Below, piece after piece: positions 50,445 through 58,926 of a stretch of 64,000 nt of DNA. A program made the translations under genes and the position numbers. Numbering within the stretch: the stretch's first letter is position 1; every line of letters begins with the position of its first letter. The notes under the pieces are model-generated. The model was not told the origin of the DNA and made no database searches. It was given only the letters and a program-made list of their open reading frames with translations. The DNA comes from Rhizobium sp. Leaf371. GTDB taxonomy: Bacteria > Pseudomonadota > Alphaproteobacteria > Rhizobiales > Rhizobiaceae. The stretch covers positions 124,001-188,000 of the forward strand of contig NZ_LMQB01000027.1 of the NCBI RefSeq assembly GCF_001424045.1, read 5' to 3'.

Positions 50445-51083
50445 ATGAAGACGCGCACATCGACCGACATTTTCCGGTACTGGCAGAGCCTTCGCGAAAA
50501 GGGTCGAACCCCATCGCGGGATCAACTGGACCCCGGCGCGATCCGCGATGCGTTGCCGGATGTCTTCATCCTCGAACAGGCCGAGGCCGATCAGGGCCGG
50601 ACGGAGTCTCCGCGCTTCCGGCTGGCGGGTACGCGCCTCTGCGCCCTGTTCGTGCGCGAGTTGCGCGGTGCCCGGCTCGACAGTCTCTGGTCCGCCGCCG
50701 ACATGCAGGACCTCGCCGCCGTCACGCGTCGCGTCATGCTTTCCGGCGAACCCGCGGTCCTCCAGGCCTCCGGAATCGCCGATGGCGAGCGGCTGGCCGC
50801 GGAACTCGTGCTTCTCCCGCTCCTGTCGCGCGGGGGACGTCACGACCGGATTTTCGGGTCGCTGACGCCGATCTCGCGCCCGGCCTGGATCGGTGCGCGA
50901 CCGTTGCCCTTCCTGTCGATCGACCGTGTCGCGTTTCCCGACCGGGACCTGCCCGTTCGGAACGTCGCGGTGCGCGCGACCGTTTCGCGGACGTTTGCCG
51001 CGCCGACCCGGGATACGGCTCTCCGGCAGGCCCTGTCCCGGGTCATGCATCTCTCGGTCATGGACGGCGGCAAGGGGCGTTAG
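50445..51083 (+). CDS. PAS_5-family protein (PAS domain)
   Basis: Product of 212 residues resembling the PAS_5 family of alphaproteobacteria. It starts MKTRTSTDIFRYWQSLREKGRTP, continues RDALPDVFILEQAEAD, and a PAS-like sensor fold follows (FRLAGTRLCALFVREL, LLPLLSRGGRHDRIFGSL). No kinase, cyclase or DNA-binding domain is attached. Two earlier ATGs in frame (50408 and 50421) exist; the chosen one matches the family start. It precedes the PilZ gene by 71 bases on the same strand, consistent with a small signalling unit. Confidence 0.8.
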   Translation: MKTRTSTDIFRYWQSLREKGRTPSRDQLDPGAIRDALPDVFILEQAEADQGRTESPRFRLAGTRLCALFVRELRGARLDSLWSAADMQDLAAVTRRVMLSGEPAVLQASGIADGERLAAELVLLPLLSRGGRHDRIFGSLTPISRPAWIGARPLPFLSIDRVAFPDRDLPVRNVAVRATVSRTFAAPTRDTALRQALSRVMHLSVMDGGKGR

Positions 51084-51154
51084 GCCGGGCTTCGAAGACT
51101 CTGTTAACCCGGTTCTTGTATTCGTAAGTGTGCAAAGTCCATGGGCGCGTCGCG

Positions 51155-51763
51155 ATGTTCAACTTCAGTCAATCCCAAGCCGCGACTCAGAAGGCGCACG
51201 ATGAAAGCGCCTTCCAGCGCGTCACCGTGAACCTCGGCGGCCGGTTGATGCTGGCCAGCCACGACGAATATGATTGCACCGCAACGGAAATGTCGCCGGG
51301 CGACGTCTTCTTCTCCACGACGGCCCGCCCACGGATCGGCGAACGCGTCATTGCCTATGTCGATCATGTCGGCCGCATCGAGGGTCTCGTTTCGCGGCTC
51401 GCCGATGGGTCCTTCACCGTTCGAATCAATGCGACGGAGCGTAAGCGTGACAAGCTTGCCGCCCAGCTGACCTGGATTGCCAACAAGCACGAGCTCGGAC
51501 TGCCGGAAGACCGGCGGCACGACCGTCTGGCGCCGCGCAAGACCCAGACGGAGATCACCCTTGAGGACGGCACGCGCTATGCCTGCCGCATCATCGACCT
51601 TTCCCTTTCCGGCGCCGCCGTGGATACGGAATTCCGTTTCGAGCTGGGAACGCCGATGCTGCTCGGCAATATGCGCGGACGGATCGTCCGCCATTTCCAG
51701 GAAGGCGTCGCCATCGAGTTCCTGGGCGTCCAGTCGCGCGACACGCTGCGCGAATTTCTCTGA
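51155..51763 (+). CDS. PilZ-domain protein (c-di-GMP receptor type)
   Basis: Product of 202 residues with a C-terminal PilZ domain. RRHDRLAPRK holds the arginine motif (RxxxR) and IIDLSLSGAAVD the (D/N)xSxxG motif, both needed to bind cyclic di-GMP. The N-terminal half (about 1-100, FQRVTVNLGGRLMLASHDEYDC...) looks like a second, degenerate PilZ-type barrel without the motifs. The start MFNFSQSQ is preferred over a frame nine codons longer. Targets are likely motility or surface polysaccharide, but none is adjacent. Confidence 0.9.
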   Translation: MFNFSQSQAATQKAHDESAFQRVTVNLGGRLMLASHDEYDCTATEMSPGDVFFSTTARPRIGERVIAYVDHVGRIEGLVSRLADGSFTVRINATERKRDKLAAQLTWIANKHELGLPEDRRHDRLAPRKTQTEITLEDGTRYACRIIDLSLSGAAVDTEFRFELGTPMLLGNMRGRIVRHFQEGVAIEFLGVQSRDTLREFL

Positions 51764-52289
51764 TCGCCTTTCTGTAAGCTTCGGCAAAAACATCGGTCAT
51801 CGGTCCGCGTCGAGAAAACGCGTGCTTCCCTGTCTGCCGCCACGGCCGGGCGGGTAAGCGCCGCAGGACTTTGCCCTCCCTCTCCCGTCCAGAACGTCGC
51901 GCCGTCAGAACGTCCGAACGGGCCTTTGCAGTTTATCCTAACCAGATCGTGAACATATCCGGGTGCCGTTTCCCGTTCTGGAACGTGAAGCGACGTGCAG
52001 CTGGACAGGCTGACTGAGGATCATCCTGTGCGACAAGCGGTTGACGACCGATCCGCGTTTACTCTTTTATCGTTTCTATCCAATGATTTAGACCTTATCG
52101 CGTACGTCATTTCTTACGGTCATCGCTAAAGTTTTCGACGAAACCGGTTCAAATACAGATAAAACAATCATAGAGTTTTATTCGACTTTTATATTCAGTT
52201 TATCTGCATTTGTACTTTGTTTTACTTCGAACTTTTGGCGGAGATCAAAACGTCCGTGTCATTCTGTGCCTGTAACGGGGACACAGACA
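51764..52289. promoter_or_regulatory. 526-base noncoding region with AT-rich, folded upstream leader
   Basis: No gene is supported here. The left part (to about 52010) is GC-rich; 52040-52260 is strikingly AT-rich for this genome. Candidate promoter: TTGACG (52042-52047) with a TTTTAT box 18 bases on. An imperfect inverted repeat, left arm 52150-52163 (CAAATACAGATAAA) and right arm 52199-52212 (TTTATCTGCATTTG), matches at 13 of 14 positions around a 35-base loop holding a smaller AAAAC/GTTTT stem. It may be a leader controlling the next gene. Confidence 0.5.
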
Positions 52290-52901
52290 ATGACAAGAAC
52301 AAAAAGCTTCAAAGCAAGCTTCTTCGGCGTACTCGGCTCTCTCGCCCTGGCGACATCCGCATTCGCATTCCCAGCCAACATGGCAACGGAGGGACCGACC
52401 AATCCACCCGTCGGACACTATGAATTTTGCCGCACGGCTCCGGACGAATGCCGTTCCAATCCCTCCAAGGCAGCACCGCTGGCCCTGACGCGGGAGAGCT
52501 GGAAGACCATTCTCGAGGTCAATTACGACGTCAACGAACGGATCACGCCGATGACCGATAAGGAAATCTACGGCGTCGAGGAGCACTGGGCCTATCCGGA
52601 AACCGTCGGCGACTGTGAAGACTATGTTCTCCTGAAGCGTCGCGAGCTGATGCAGGCCGGCATCGCTCCGGGCAATCTCCTGATCACCGTCGTGCTTCAG
52701 CCGAACGGCGACGGACACGCGGTGCTGACCGTGCGCACGGATCGCGGCGACTTCATCCTCGACAACATGCGCAGCAAGGTGCTGATCTGGTCGGATACGG
52801 AATATACCTATCTGAAGCGCCAGTCGGTCGAGAATGCCGGTCGATGGGTCAAGCTGGAGGACGGTCGCGCCGTGGCTGTCGGCAGCGTCCAGACGCAGTA
52901 A
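52290..52901 (+). CDS. Transglutaminase-like cysteine peptidase (BTLCP family)
   Basis: Secreted or periplasmic cysteine protease-like protein of 203 residues. A signal peptide (FFGVLGSLALATSAFAF) should be cut near residue 26. The catalytic triad is visible: C109 in VGDCEDYVLLKRREL, H143 in NGDGHAVLTVRT and D158 in FILDNM. This is the BTLCP family, the relatives of LapG, which cleaves surface adhesins under c-di-GMP control in other bacteria. No LapD-like partner is next to it. The start MTRTKSFK is eight codons inside a longer frame. A strong terminator follows. Confidence 0.9.
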   Translation: MTRTKSFKASFFGVLGSLALATSAFAFPANMATEGPTNPPVGHYEFCRTAPDECRSNPSKAAPLALTRESWKTILEVNYDVNERITPMTDKEIYGVEEHWAYPETVGDCEDYVLLKRRELMQAGIAPGNLLITVVLQPNGDGHAVLTVRTDRGDFILDNMRSKVLIWSDTEYTYLKRQSVENAGRWVKLEDGRAVAVGSVQTQ

Positions 52902-52979
52902 GGAAGCGCACCGCTTACCGGCCTTTCCATCGGCCCAAAGTTTGGGTCTGCAGGGTGATCCCCGTCACCGGCGGCCCAT

Positions 52980-53023
52980 AAGGCCGGCTCCGCTGTCCCC
53001 GGAGCCGGCCTTCTTCCTGTTTC
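52980..53023 (+). terminator. Rho-independent terminator after the BTLCP gene
   Basis: On the plus strand AAGGCCGGCTCCG and CGGAGCCGGCCTT form a 13-base-pair stem around a short CTGTCC loop, followed by CTTCCTGTTTC. It lies about 80 bases after the stop codon and ends the transcript cleanly. Confidence 0.88.
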
Positions 53024-53198
53024 AAGGCGAGGTTCCATCCCAAGCATTCCTTCCGGGCCTGCGTGCTTTACGGAAAATTAACCTTGCTGCGTCAGCCTGA
53101 CCCGGTGTCGATCTGCGGTTCGTTCATCCTTGCCGGTCGATCCTGCGCCGGCTCGGCACAGGTGCGCGCCGCGCCGGGAGGGATGCTGGAACGAACCG

Positions 53199-53954
53199 AT
53201 GACCACTTCATCAGAGCTCGCTGCACCCTCCGGAACCTCCGCTCCCGATCTCGGCCCGTCGGGCCGGCGCATCCTTCTGCGCGCGGGATTGGCGATTGGT
53301 CTCCTTGCCGCCCTCACGGTCGCGATCTGCATCGGCGGCCCCAAAATCGGCGCGACGCTCGCGCTCGGCGGCAATACCACCAGCACAGATAATACCGACA
53401 TCGTGATCGGCACGGACCATCTCCGCCTGCCCGCCCATTACATTCGTTTTGCCGATCAGCGTCAGACCGGCGCAGCGGAACGCGTCGATCTGTATGCGAC
53501 CTGGCCGGAGATGCAGGGTTATAGCGATGCGACGCGGGGCCGCTTCAACGATGTCACGCGCACGGACGGCCTGATCTTCCTGCAGATTTCCCAGAGCACC
53601 ATGTCGCGCGATATGTCGGGCCGCATCGCGCCGATCTACAGCCATGTGTTCGAAGGCGCCCCCACGGACGGTCCCGCAGGCCTGACCGGTCATCGCATGA
53701 CGGCCACCTCGGGATACGGCGCCGAAATCTTCTTCACCGCGCCGTCCGGCACGACGGGTGGGCCCGACGCCTATGGCGTGCGCTGCCTCATGCCCGAGCG
53801 CCCGGAACTTGCGACCAGCGCCGATTGCCAGCGCGACGTTCATGCGGGTCAGGATCTTGTGGTGCTCTACCGGTTCTCCAGCCAATTGCTGCCACAATGG
53901 CACGCCATCGACGAGGCTGTTCTCCGTTTCGTCGAGGCGAAACTCGTCCCCTGA
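53199..53954 (+). CDS. Single-pass membrane protein of unknown function
   Basis: Product of 251 residues. A hydrophilic N-terminal stretch, then one membrane segment (about 27-47, LAIGLLAALTVAICIGG), then a mainly soluble domain likely in the periplasm. I do not recognise the domain; it has ALPAHYIRFADQRQ-type text and a conserved-looking pair of cysteines (YGVRCLMPERP and SADCQRDVHAG) that might form a disulfide. The frame extends 23 codons upstream. It stands between two terminators, so it is monocistronic. Confidence 0.7.
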   Translation: MTTSSELAAPSGTSAPDLGPSGRRILLRAGLAIGLLAALTVAICIGGPKIGATLALGGNTTSTDNTDIVIGTDHLRLPAHYIRFADQRQTGAAERVDLYATWPEMQGYSDATRGRFNDVTRTDGLIFLQISQSTMSRDMSGRIAPIYSHVFEGAPTDGPAGLTGHRMTATSGYGAEIFFTAPSGTTGGPDAYGVRCLMPERPELATSADCQRDVHAGQDLVVLYRFSSQLLPQWHAIDEAVLRFVEAKLVP

Positions 53955-54117
53955 TGCGAAAGAGCGACTTTGGCCCAGGCAACGACACAGGCGGCCACTG
54001 TCTCAAATTCGAAACCAATCCTTCATCATAAACCGATTGGTAACGCTGTGACGATAAAGTCTGGGCAACGGTCGTCCGTAGGGGGGCGATGCCCGGACGA
54101 CAATTTTTGATCTGAGA

Positions 54118-55593
54118 ATGAAGAGAAGCGTAGTGTCCATGCCAACATTGAACGGTTCCACCGAGCGTCAGCCGACCCCATTCTTCAAAACGGCTTCACG
54201 TATGATCGTTGCCTCCGTCGTGGCGGTCTGTGTGTTTGCAGCCCCTGCAATGGCTGCCAAGTATGCGGGCATCGTCGTCGATGCGAAAACCGGCAAGGTG
54301 CTCTACAGCGAAGATGCCGACAGCCTGCGCTATCCCGCTTCGCTTACGAAGATGATGACCCTCTATCTGACCTTCGAAGCGCTGGAAGCCGGAAAGGTCC
54401 GCAAGGACACACCCGTTCCCTTCTCCAAGAATGCCTCCGCAGAACCGCCCTCGAAGCTCGGCGTTCGCGCCGGCCAGACGATCACCGTCGAGCAGGCGAT
54501 CCAGGCGCTCGTGACGCGTTCCGCCAACGATGCAGCAACGGCGCTCGGCGAATTTCTCGGCGGCTCGGAAGACCGCTTCGCCCGGATCATGACCAGCAAG
54601 GCCCGTGCGCTCGGCATGACGCGCACCACCTATCGCAATGCCAATGGCCTGCCGAACGACGCCCAGATGACCACCGCGCGCGACCAGGCCCGGCTCGGCA
54701 TGGCGCTTCGTCAGCATTTTCCGCAGTATTACAGCTATTTCTCGACCCGCAGCTTCACCTTTGGCCGGCAGGTCATCGGCAATCACAACCGTCTGCTCGG
54801 CAATGTCCGCGGCGTCGACGGCATCAAGACGGGCTACACCCGTGCCGCCGGCTTCAACCTCGTGACCTCGGCCCAGGCCGATGGCCGCAGCATCGTCGGC
54901 GTGGTTCTCGGTGGCAAGTCGGGCGGCGCCCGCGATGCGCAGATGCGTGCTCTCGTCGCCAAGTACATGCCGGCAGCCTCGCGCAGCGGCAGCGGCAATC
55001 TCGTTGCGGAAACCCAGGATGCGCCGACCCTTTCGGCGAGCGAATCCCGTCAGGTCTCGACCGCAGCGGCGACCGGCGGCAGCTTCAACCTGCCCAATAG
55101 CGGTCCTGTTCCCGGCGCCCGCTACAGCGAGGAAACGACCCGCAGCGTCGAAGTCGCCTATGCCGCAGAGCCCAAGGTCAGCGCCAGCGCCAACCCCGTT
55201 CTCGCCGCCAAGCCGAACACGCTGGAAGCCCAGAGCCAGAAGCTCGCATCGCTCGGCAGCAACACCGCCATCGACCGCCAGGTCACGAATTCGGTCGCCA
55301 GAAAGGCCTCCGAGGCCGTCACGGAAGACGAGGCGGCGGCGCCCGCTTCCGGCTGGATCATCCAGATCGGCGCGACGCCCGACAAGGGCCAGGCCATGAC
55401 GCTGCTTGGCAACGCCAAGGAAAAGGGCGGCAAGGCGCTCTCCGCCGCCACACCCTTCACGGTGGCCGTTTCGAGCGGCAGCAGCCAGCTCTATCGCGCC
55501 CGCTTTGGCGGCTTCTCCAGCCAGGACAAGGCCGTCAACGCCTGCTCGGCCCTGAAGAAGAAGGGTTTCGCCTGCTGGGCCGCCGCTCAATAA
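54118..55593 (+). CDS. D-alanyl-D-alanine carboxypeptidase with SPOR domain
   Basis: Penicillin-binding serine peptidase (PBP5/6 type) of 491 residues. A signal peptide ends near residue 46 (VVAVCVFAAPAMAA). Catalytic motifs are complete: SLTK (S75, K78), SAN (S135-N137) and KTG (K237-G239). After an Ala/Ser-rich linker (about 290-410) a C-terminal SPOR domain (WIIQIGATPDKGQAM ... FACWAA) should bind denuded glycan at the division site. It trims peptidoglycan stem peptides in the periplasm. An ATG seven codons downstream is also possible. The hairpin after the gene is listed separately. Confidence 0.94.
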   Translation: MKRSVVSMPTLNGSTERQPTPFFKTASRMIVASVVAVCVFAAPAMAAKYAGIVVDAKTGKVLYSEDADSLRYPASLTKMMTLYLTFEALEAGKVRKDTPVPFSKNASAEPPSKLGVRAGQTITVEQAIQALVTRSANDAATALGEFLGGSEDRFARIMTSKARALGMTRTTYRNANGLPNDAQMTTARDQARLGMALRQHFPQYYSYFSTRSFTFGRQVIGNHNRLLGNVRGVDGIKTGYTRAAGFNLVTSAQADGRSIVGVVLGGKSGGARDAQMRALVAKYMPAASRSGSGNLVAETQDAPTLSASESRQVSTAAATGGSFNLPNSGPVPGARYSEETTRSVEVAYAAEPKVSASANPVLAAKPNTLEAQSQKLASLGSNTAIDRQVTNSVARKASEAVTEDEAAAPASGWIIQIGATPDKGQAMTLLGNAKEKGGKALSAATPFTVAVSSGSSQLYRARFGGFSSQDKAVNACSALKKKGFACWAAAQ

Positions 55594-55611
55594 GCGCGCG
55601 TCTTCTGGAAA

Positions 55612-55631
55612 GGTCGGCGTAAACGCCGACC
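55612..55631 (+). terminator. Possible hairpin after the carboxypeptidase gene
   Basis: GGTCGGCG (55612-55619) and CGCCGACC (55624-55631) pair around a TAAA loop just after the stop codon. There is no T run, so it may only be a weak or factor-assisted terminator, or stabilise the mRNA 3' end. Confidence 0.4.
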
Positions 55632-55710
55632 GGTCCCAACCTACGAGCGCCGGCGTCTCCAGTTGCGCCGGCCTCCTCCTCGGATTTGTTTTGCGTCAAC
55701 GGGGTCAGTC

Positions 55711-55980
55711 ATGTCGATGAATGAAAACGGTTCGGGAGCCCCTCTGCTCCCCGACAACAAGGTTCGCCGCGCACCGCGCCGGGGACTTCACCCGCTCCAC
55801 GAAGCGGCCATGCGCATTGCCGAACTCGGCGCGAAGCCGCGGTCGAAGACCAAGGACCTGGTGGGCATGCTGCTCACGCATGGCGCCCGCGCCTGGCGCT
55901 CGACGCAGCCGGATGTCTCCATCCACCTCCACGTCACCGCGCCTTCCTCGCGCCGCCCGGTTCGACTGAGAATCAAATAG
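55711..55980 (+). CDS. Small basic protein, unknown function
   Basis: Product of 89 residues, strongly basic (many Arg, Lys and His) with segments LHPLHEAAMRIAELGAKPRS and KTKDLVGMLLTHGARAWRST. No family is recognised, and there is no signal peptide. It begins with MSMNENGSGA after a plausible leader, and it lies between the carboxypeptidase gene and a bidirectional terminator at 56004-56044, so it fills a defined transcription slot. Competing frames on the minus strand have no such support. It could be nucleic-acid binding because of its charge; that is speculation. Confidence 0.55.
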   Translation: MSMNENGSGAPLLPDNKVRRAPRRGLHPLHEAAMRIAELGAKPRSKTKDLVGMLLTHGARAWRSTQPDVSIHLHVTAPSSRRPVRLRIK

Positions 55981-56003
55981 CCTCAGCATGAGCCCCGATC
56001 AAC

Positions 56004-56044
56004 GAAAGCCCGCCGCGCGGAAATCCGCCGGCGGGCTTCGTCGT
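56004..56044. terminator. Bidirectional terminator
   Basis: AAGCCCGCCG (56006-56015) pairs with CGGCGGGCTT (56029-56038). The plus strand then reads TCGTCGTT and the minus strand TTTCGTTG. It lies between the small basic gene and the convergent DUF1489 gene. Confidence 0.75.
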
Positions 56045-56058
56045 TGCGGCAAGGTCTG

Positions 56059-56487
56059 TCAGAGAAGCCCGAGTTCGGTCAGTTCGCGACGCAGATCGCT
56101 CGGCATGTCTGCCGTCTCGGAGGCGAGATCGCGCGGCGCATCGGCGTCCGTCAGGTAACGCCAGCCCTGGAAAGGACGGCGTGGCTGGAAATCCGTCTCG
56201 ATGACCTCCGGGCCGAGAATGAGGTTACAGCGCCCGATGCCCTCGCCGTCGGTAAAGGTGGTGATATCGAGCAGGCGCTGGCGGGCCTGCACCTGTCCCT
56301 TGATCACCCAGTAGAGCGAACCGCCATCGAGCAACTCCTCCATCCGCTTCGGCACCATCCGCGTGGTGTGAAAGGACTGTGGCGCGAGGCCGGCCGCCAT
56401 CGCGTTCAGCGCCCGATGGGCGACCCAGTCGCGCAGATCGTCGATCGAATCCGCGCCGACGCAAAGCTTGAGAAGATGCAAGGCCAT
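56059..56487 (-). CDS. DUF1489 family protein
   Basis: Product of 142 residues of the DUF1489 family found in alphaproteobacteria. Typical segments are HLLKLCVGADSIDDLRDWV, TTRMVPKRMEELLDGGSLYWVIKG, ARQRLLDI and NLILGPEVIETDFQPRRPFQGWRYL. The function is not known. It lies 50 bases downstream of sdaA and is likely co-transcribed with it, though a link to serine metabolism is only positional. Confidence 0.85.
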   Translation of the reverse strand: MALHLLKLCVGADSIDDLRDWVAHRALNAMAAGLAPQSFHTTRMVPKRMEELLDGGSLYWVIKGQVQARQRLLDITTFTDGEGIGRCNLILGPEVIETDFQPRRPFQGWRYLTDADAPRDLASETADMPSDLRRELTELGLL

Positions 56488-56537
56488 GATGGCGCGTTCA
56501 ACACCCTTGCCGTCGCCCCGTCAAGAGCGCCGTGTCG

Positions 56538-57938
56538 TCAACACTCGACCACGTTGACCGCGAGACCGCCGGTCGAGGTTTCCTTGTACTTGTCGTGCAT
56601 ATCGACGCCGGTCTGGCGCATCGTTTCGATGCAGGCATCGAGCGGCACGAAGTGGCTGCCGTCTCCCTTGAGCGCGAGCGACGCGGCCGTGACCGCCTTG
56701 ACGGCGCCCAGTGCATTGCGCTCGATGCAGGGCACCTGCACGAGACCCGCCACCGGATCGCAGGTCATCCCCAAATGATGTTCGAGCGCGATCTCGGCGG
56801 CGTTCTCGATCTGCTCGGGCGTGGCCCCCATGACGGCGGCGAGGCCGGCGGCGGCCATGGCAGACGCGGAGCCGACTTCGCCCTGACAGCCGACTTCGGC
56901 GCCGGAAATCGAGGCGTTGAACTTGATGATGCCGCCGATGGCGGCCGCGGTCAGGAGGTAATCGCGGATGCCGTTGTCATCCGCATCCTCATGGAAATGC
57001 AGGTAATACCGGATGGTGGCCGGCACGACGCCGGCCGCACCGTTGGTGGGCGATGTCACGACCCGCCCGCCCGCCGCATTCTCCTCGTTCACGGCCATGG
57101 CATAGACGCTCAGCCAGTCGTTCGCGAGCAGCGGATTGATCTTGTTGGAGCGCCATTCCTGCTCCAGCTTGTCATGGATCATGCCGGCGCGGCGGCGAAC
57201 TTTCAGGCCACCCGGCAGGATACCTTCCTGCGAAAGCCCGCGGTCGATGCAGCTTTTCATGGCGGCCCAGATCCGGTCGAGCCCGGCATCCAGTTCCTCG
57301 CGCGACATCGAGCACTCCTCGTTCGCCCGCTTCATCTGCGCGATGGACAGGCCGGACCGGGCCGCCATGTCGAGCATCTGCTTCGCATTGGCAAAGGGAT
57401 AGGGCACCTTGACGCCGCCGGGCTTGGTCTTGGAGGCGCGCATCGCGTCCAGTTCCGTATCCGTCACGACGAAACCGCCGCCGATGGAATAGTAGATCCG
57501 TTTGAGGAGCAGGCGACCATCCTTGTCGAAAGCCGAGAAGGACATGCCGTTGGCATGGCCCGGCAGCGGCACCTTCTTGTCGAAGACGAGGTCGATCTTC
57601 GGCTGGAACCGATAGGCCGGATGACCGGGCGGGGTGATCTCGCCCGTCCGCTCGACGGCCTCGATGATCGCGTCCATCCGGTCGGGATCCACCCTGTCGG
57701 GGCGCTCGCCCATCAGGCCGAGGACGACCGCCCTGCCCGATCCGTGACCGATGCCGGTATGGGCAAGCGAGCCGTGCAGGCTGACGGTGATGGCGGCCAC
57801 GGTCGCACCGGACGGACGGGGCCAGTCCGGTGAAAGCAACAGTTCCAGAAAGCGATTGGCGGCCGACATCGGCCCCATGGTGTGAGAGCTCGACGGGCCG
57901 ATGCCGATCTTGAACACGTCGAATACCGAAAGAAACAT
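56538..57938 (-). CDS. sdaA: L-serine dehydratase (single-chain, iron-sulfur type)
   Basis: Converts L-serine to pyruvate and ammonia with a [4Fe-4S] cluster. The 466-residue product has both the beta-domain ([16 protein letters not shown] at the start) and the alpha-domain, with likely cluster cysteines in [16 protein letters not shown] and [18 protein letters not shown]. The C-terminal residue is a cysteine (NVVEC), as in related enzymes where the tail enters the active site. The frame extends 16 codons upstream to 57986, but [20 protein letters not shown] is the family start. Confidence 0.96.
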   Translation of the reverse strand: MFLSVFDVFKIGIGPSSSHTMGPMSAANRFLELLLSPDWPRPSGATVAAITVSLHGSLAHTGIGHGSGRAVVLGLMGERPDRVDPDRMDAIIEAVERTGEITPPGHPAYRFQPKIDLVFDKKVPLPGHANGMSFSAFDKDGRLLLKRIYYSIGGGFVVTDTELDAMRASKTKPGGVKVPYPFANAKQMLDMAARSGLSIAQMKRANEECSMSREELDAGLDRIWAAMKSCIDRGLSQEGILPGGLKVRRRAGMIHDKLEQEWRSNKINPLLANDWLSVYAMAVNEENAAGGRVVTSPTNGAAGVVPATIRYYLHFHEDADDNGIRDYLLTAAAIGGIIKFNASISGAEVGCQGEVGSASAMAAAGLAAVMGATPEQIENAAEIALEHHLGMTCDPVAGLVQVPCIERNALGAVKAVTAASLALKGDGSHFVPLDACIETMRQTGVDMHDKYKETSTGGLAVNVVEC

Positions 57939-58149
57939 CGAAACCCCGATCTGCGCCTGATCCGCGCATTCCTCATCATCGACCATAGGTCATCGCCGCC
58001 CGATCCGGGCAGCACCGACCGACATCCGGTGAGGCGCGCGCGACATGGGCCTGTGACACAGCCACGAGGCGACATTAGCGCAGAACAGAGGACGGGCGAC
58101 ACGCGCTTCAGCATATTGCTTTTTCGGAAGGGCATGCCACAAGAGCCGC

Positions 58150-58833
58150 ATGGTTCTGGTCGATTATATCGCACTCTTGGTGTTCGCGCTGCTCTGGGGC
58201 GGCTATGTCTGGGTCACGGACCGGCGCACCGTCTTCGGTCGCACCAGCCTGTCGCGGCTGATGATCGAGCGCCGCCGCCGCTGGATCCTCAATTCCCTCA
58301 ATCGCGACCTGAAGATGATCGATACGCAGATCATTGCCGGTCTGCAGGCCGGGACTGCCTTCTTCGCCTCGACCTGCATCTTCGCGCTTGGCGGCTGCTT
58401 TGCCCTGCTCGGCCGCGCCACCGAGGCGCAGGCAATCTTCAGCGATCTCCCCTATGTCTTCCAGGGCGGCAGAACGGCGTTCGAGCTGAAGGTCAGCGGG
58501 CTGACCTGCATCTTCGGTTATGCCTTCTTCAAATTCGGCTGGTCCTACCGGCTGTTCAACTACTGCTCGATCCTGATCGGCGGCATTCCGATGCTGTCGG
58601 AAACCAAGGTGGATCGCGCCGCTGCGGAACGCGCGGCCGAGCGGGCAATCCGCATGAATGTGGTGGCCGCCAAACACTTCAACGCAGGCCTGCGCAGCAT
58701 CTTCCTGTCGATCGGCTATCTCGGCTGGTTCGTCAGTCCCTACATTCTCATGGGTGCCACCGGCATCGTCATCGTCGTTCTCTTTCGACGGCAGTTCTTC
58801 TCCGAAGCGCGGGACGCGCTTCTGGAGCCATAG
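58150..58833 (+). CDS. DUF599-family membrane protein
   Basis: Integral membrane protein of 227 residues with about four hydrophobic segments: LVDYIALLVFALLWGGYVWV, TAFFASTCIFALGGCFALLG, LKVSGLTCIFGYAFFKFGWSYRLFNYCSILIG and LSIGYLGWFVSPYILMGATGIVIVV. It fits the DUF599 family. No function is known. It is on the plus strand, divergent from sdaA, and precedes the acyltransferase-like gene by about 90 bases. Confidence 0.85.
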   Translation: MVLVDYIALLVFALLWGGYVWVTDRRTVFGRTSLSRLMIERRRRWILNSLNRDLKMIDTQIIAGLQAGTAFFASTCIFALGGCFALLGRATEAQAIFSDLPYVFQGGRTAFELKVSGLTCIFGYAFFKFGWSYRLFNYCSILIGGIPMLSETKVDRAAAERAAERAIRMNVVAAKHFNAGLRSIFLSIGYLGWFVSPYILMGATGIVIVVLFRRQFFSEARDALLEP

Positions 58834-58926
58834 GGCCGCACCCGCACGCCTGTCGTCCCGACGTTTCCACATGCTCCGGTGCCCATTCGCTTCCACCGTC
58901 ACCGAGCCTGTTCCAGGGGAGTTTCC

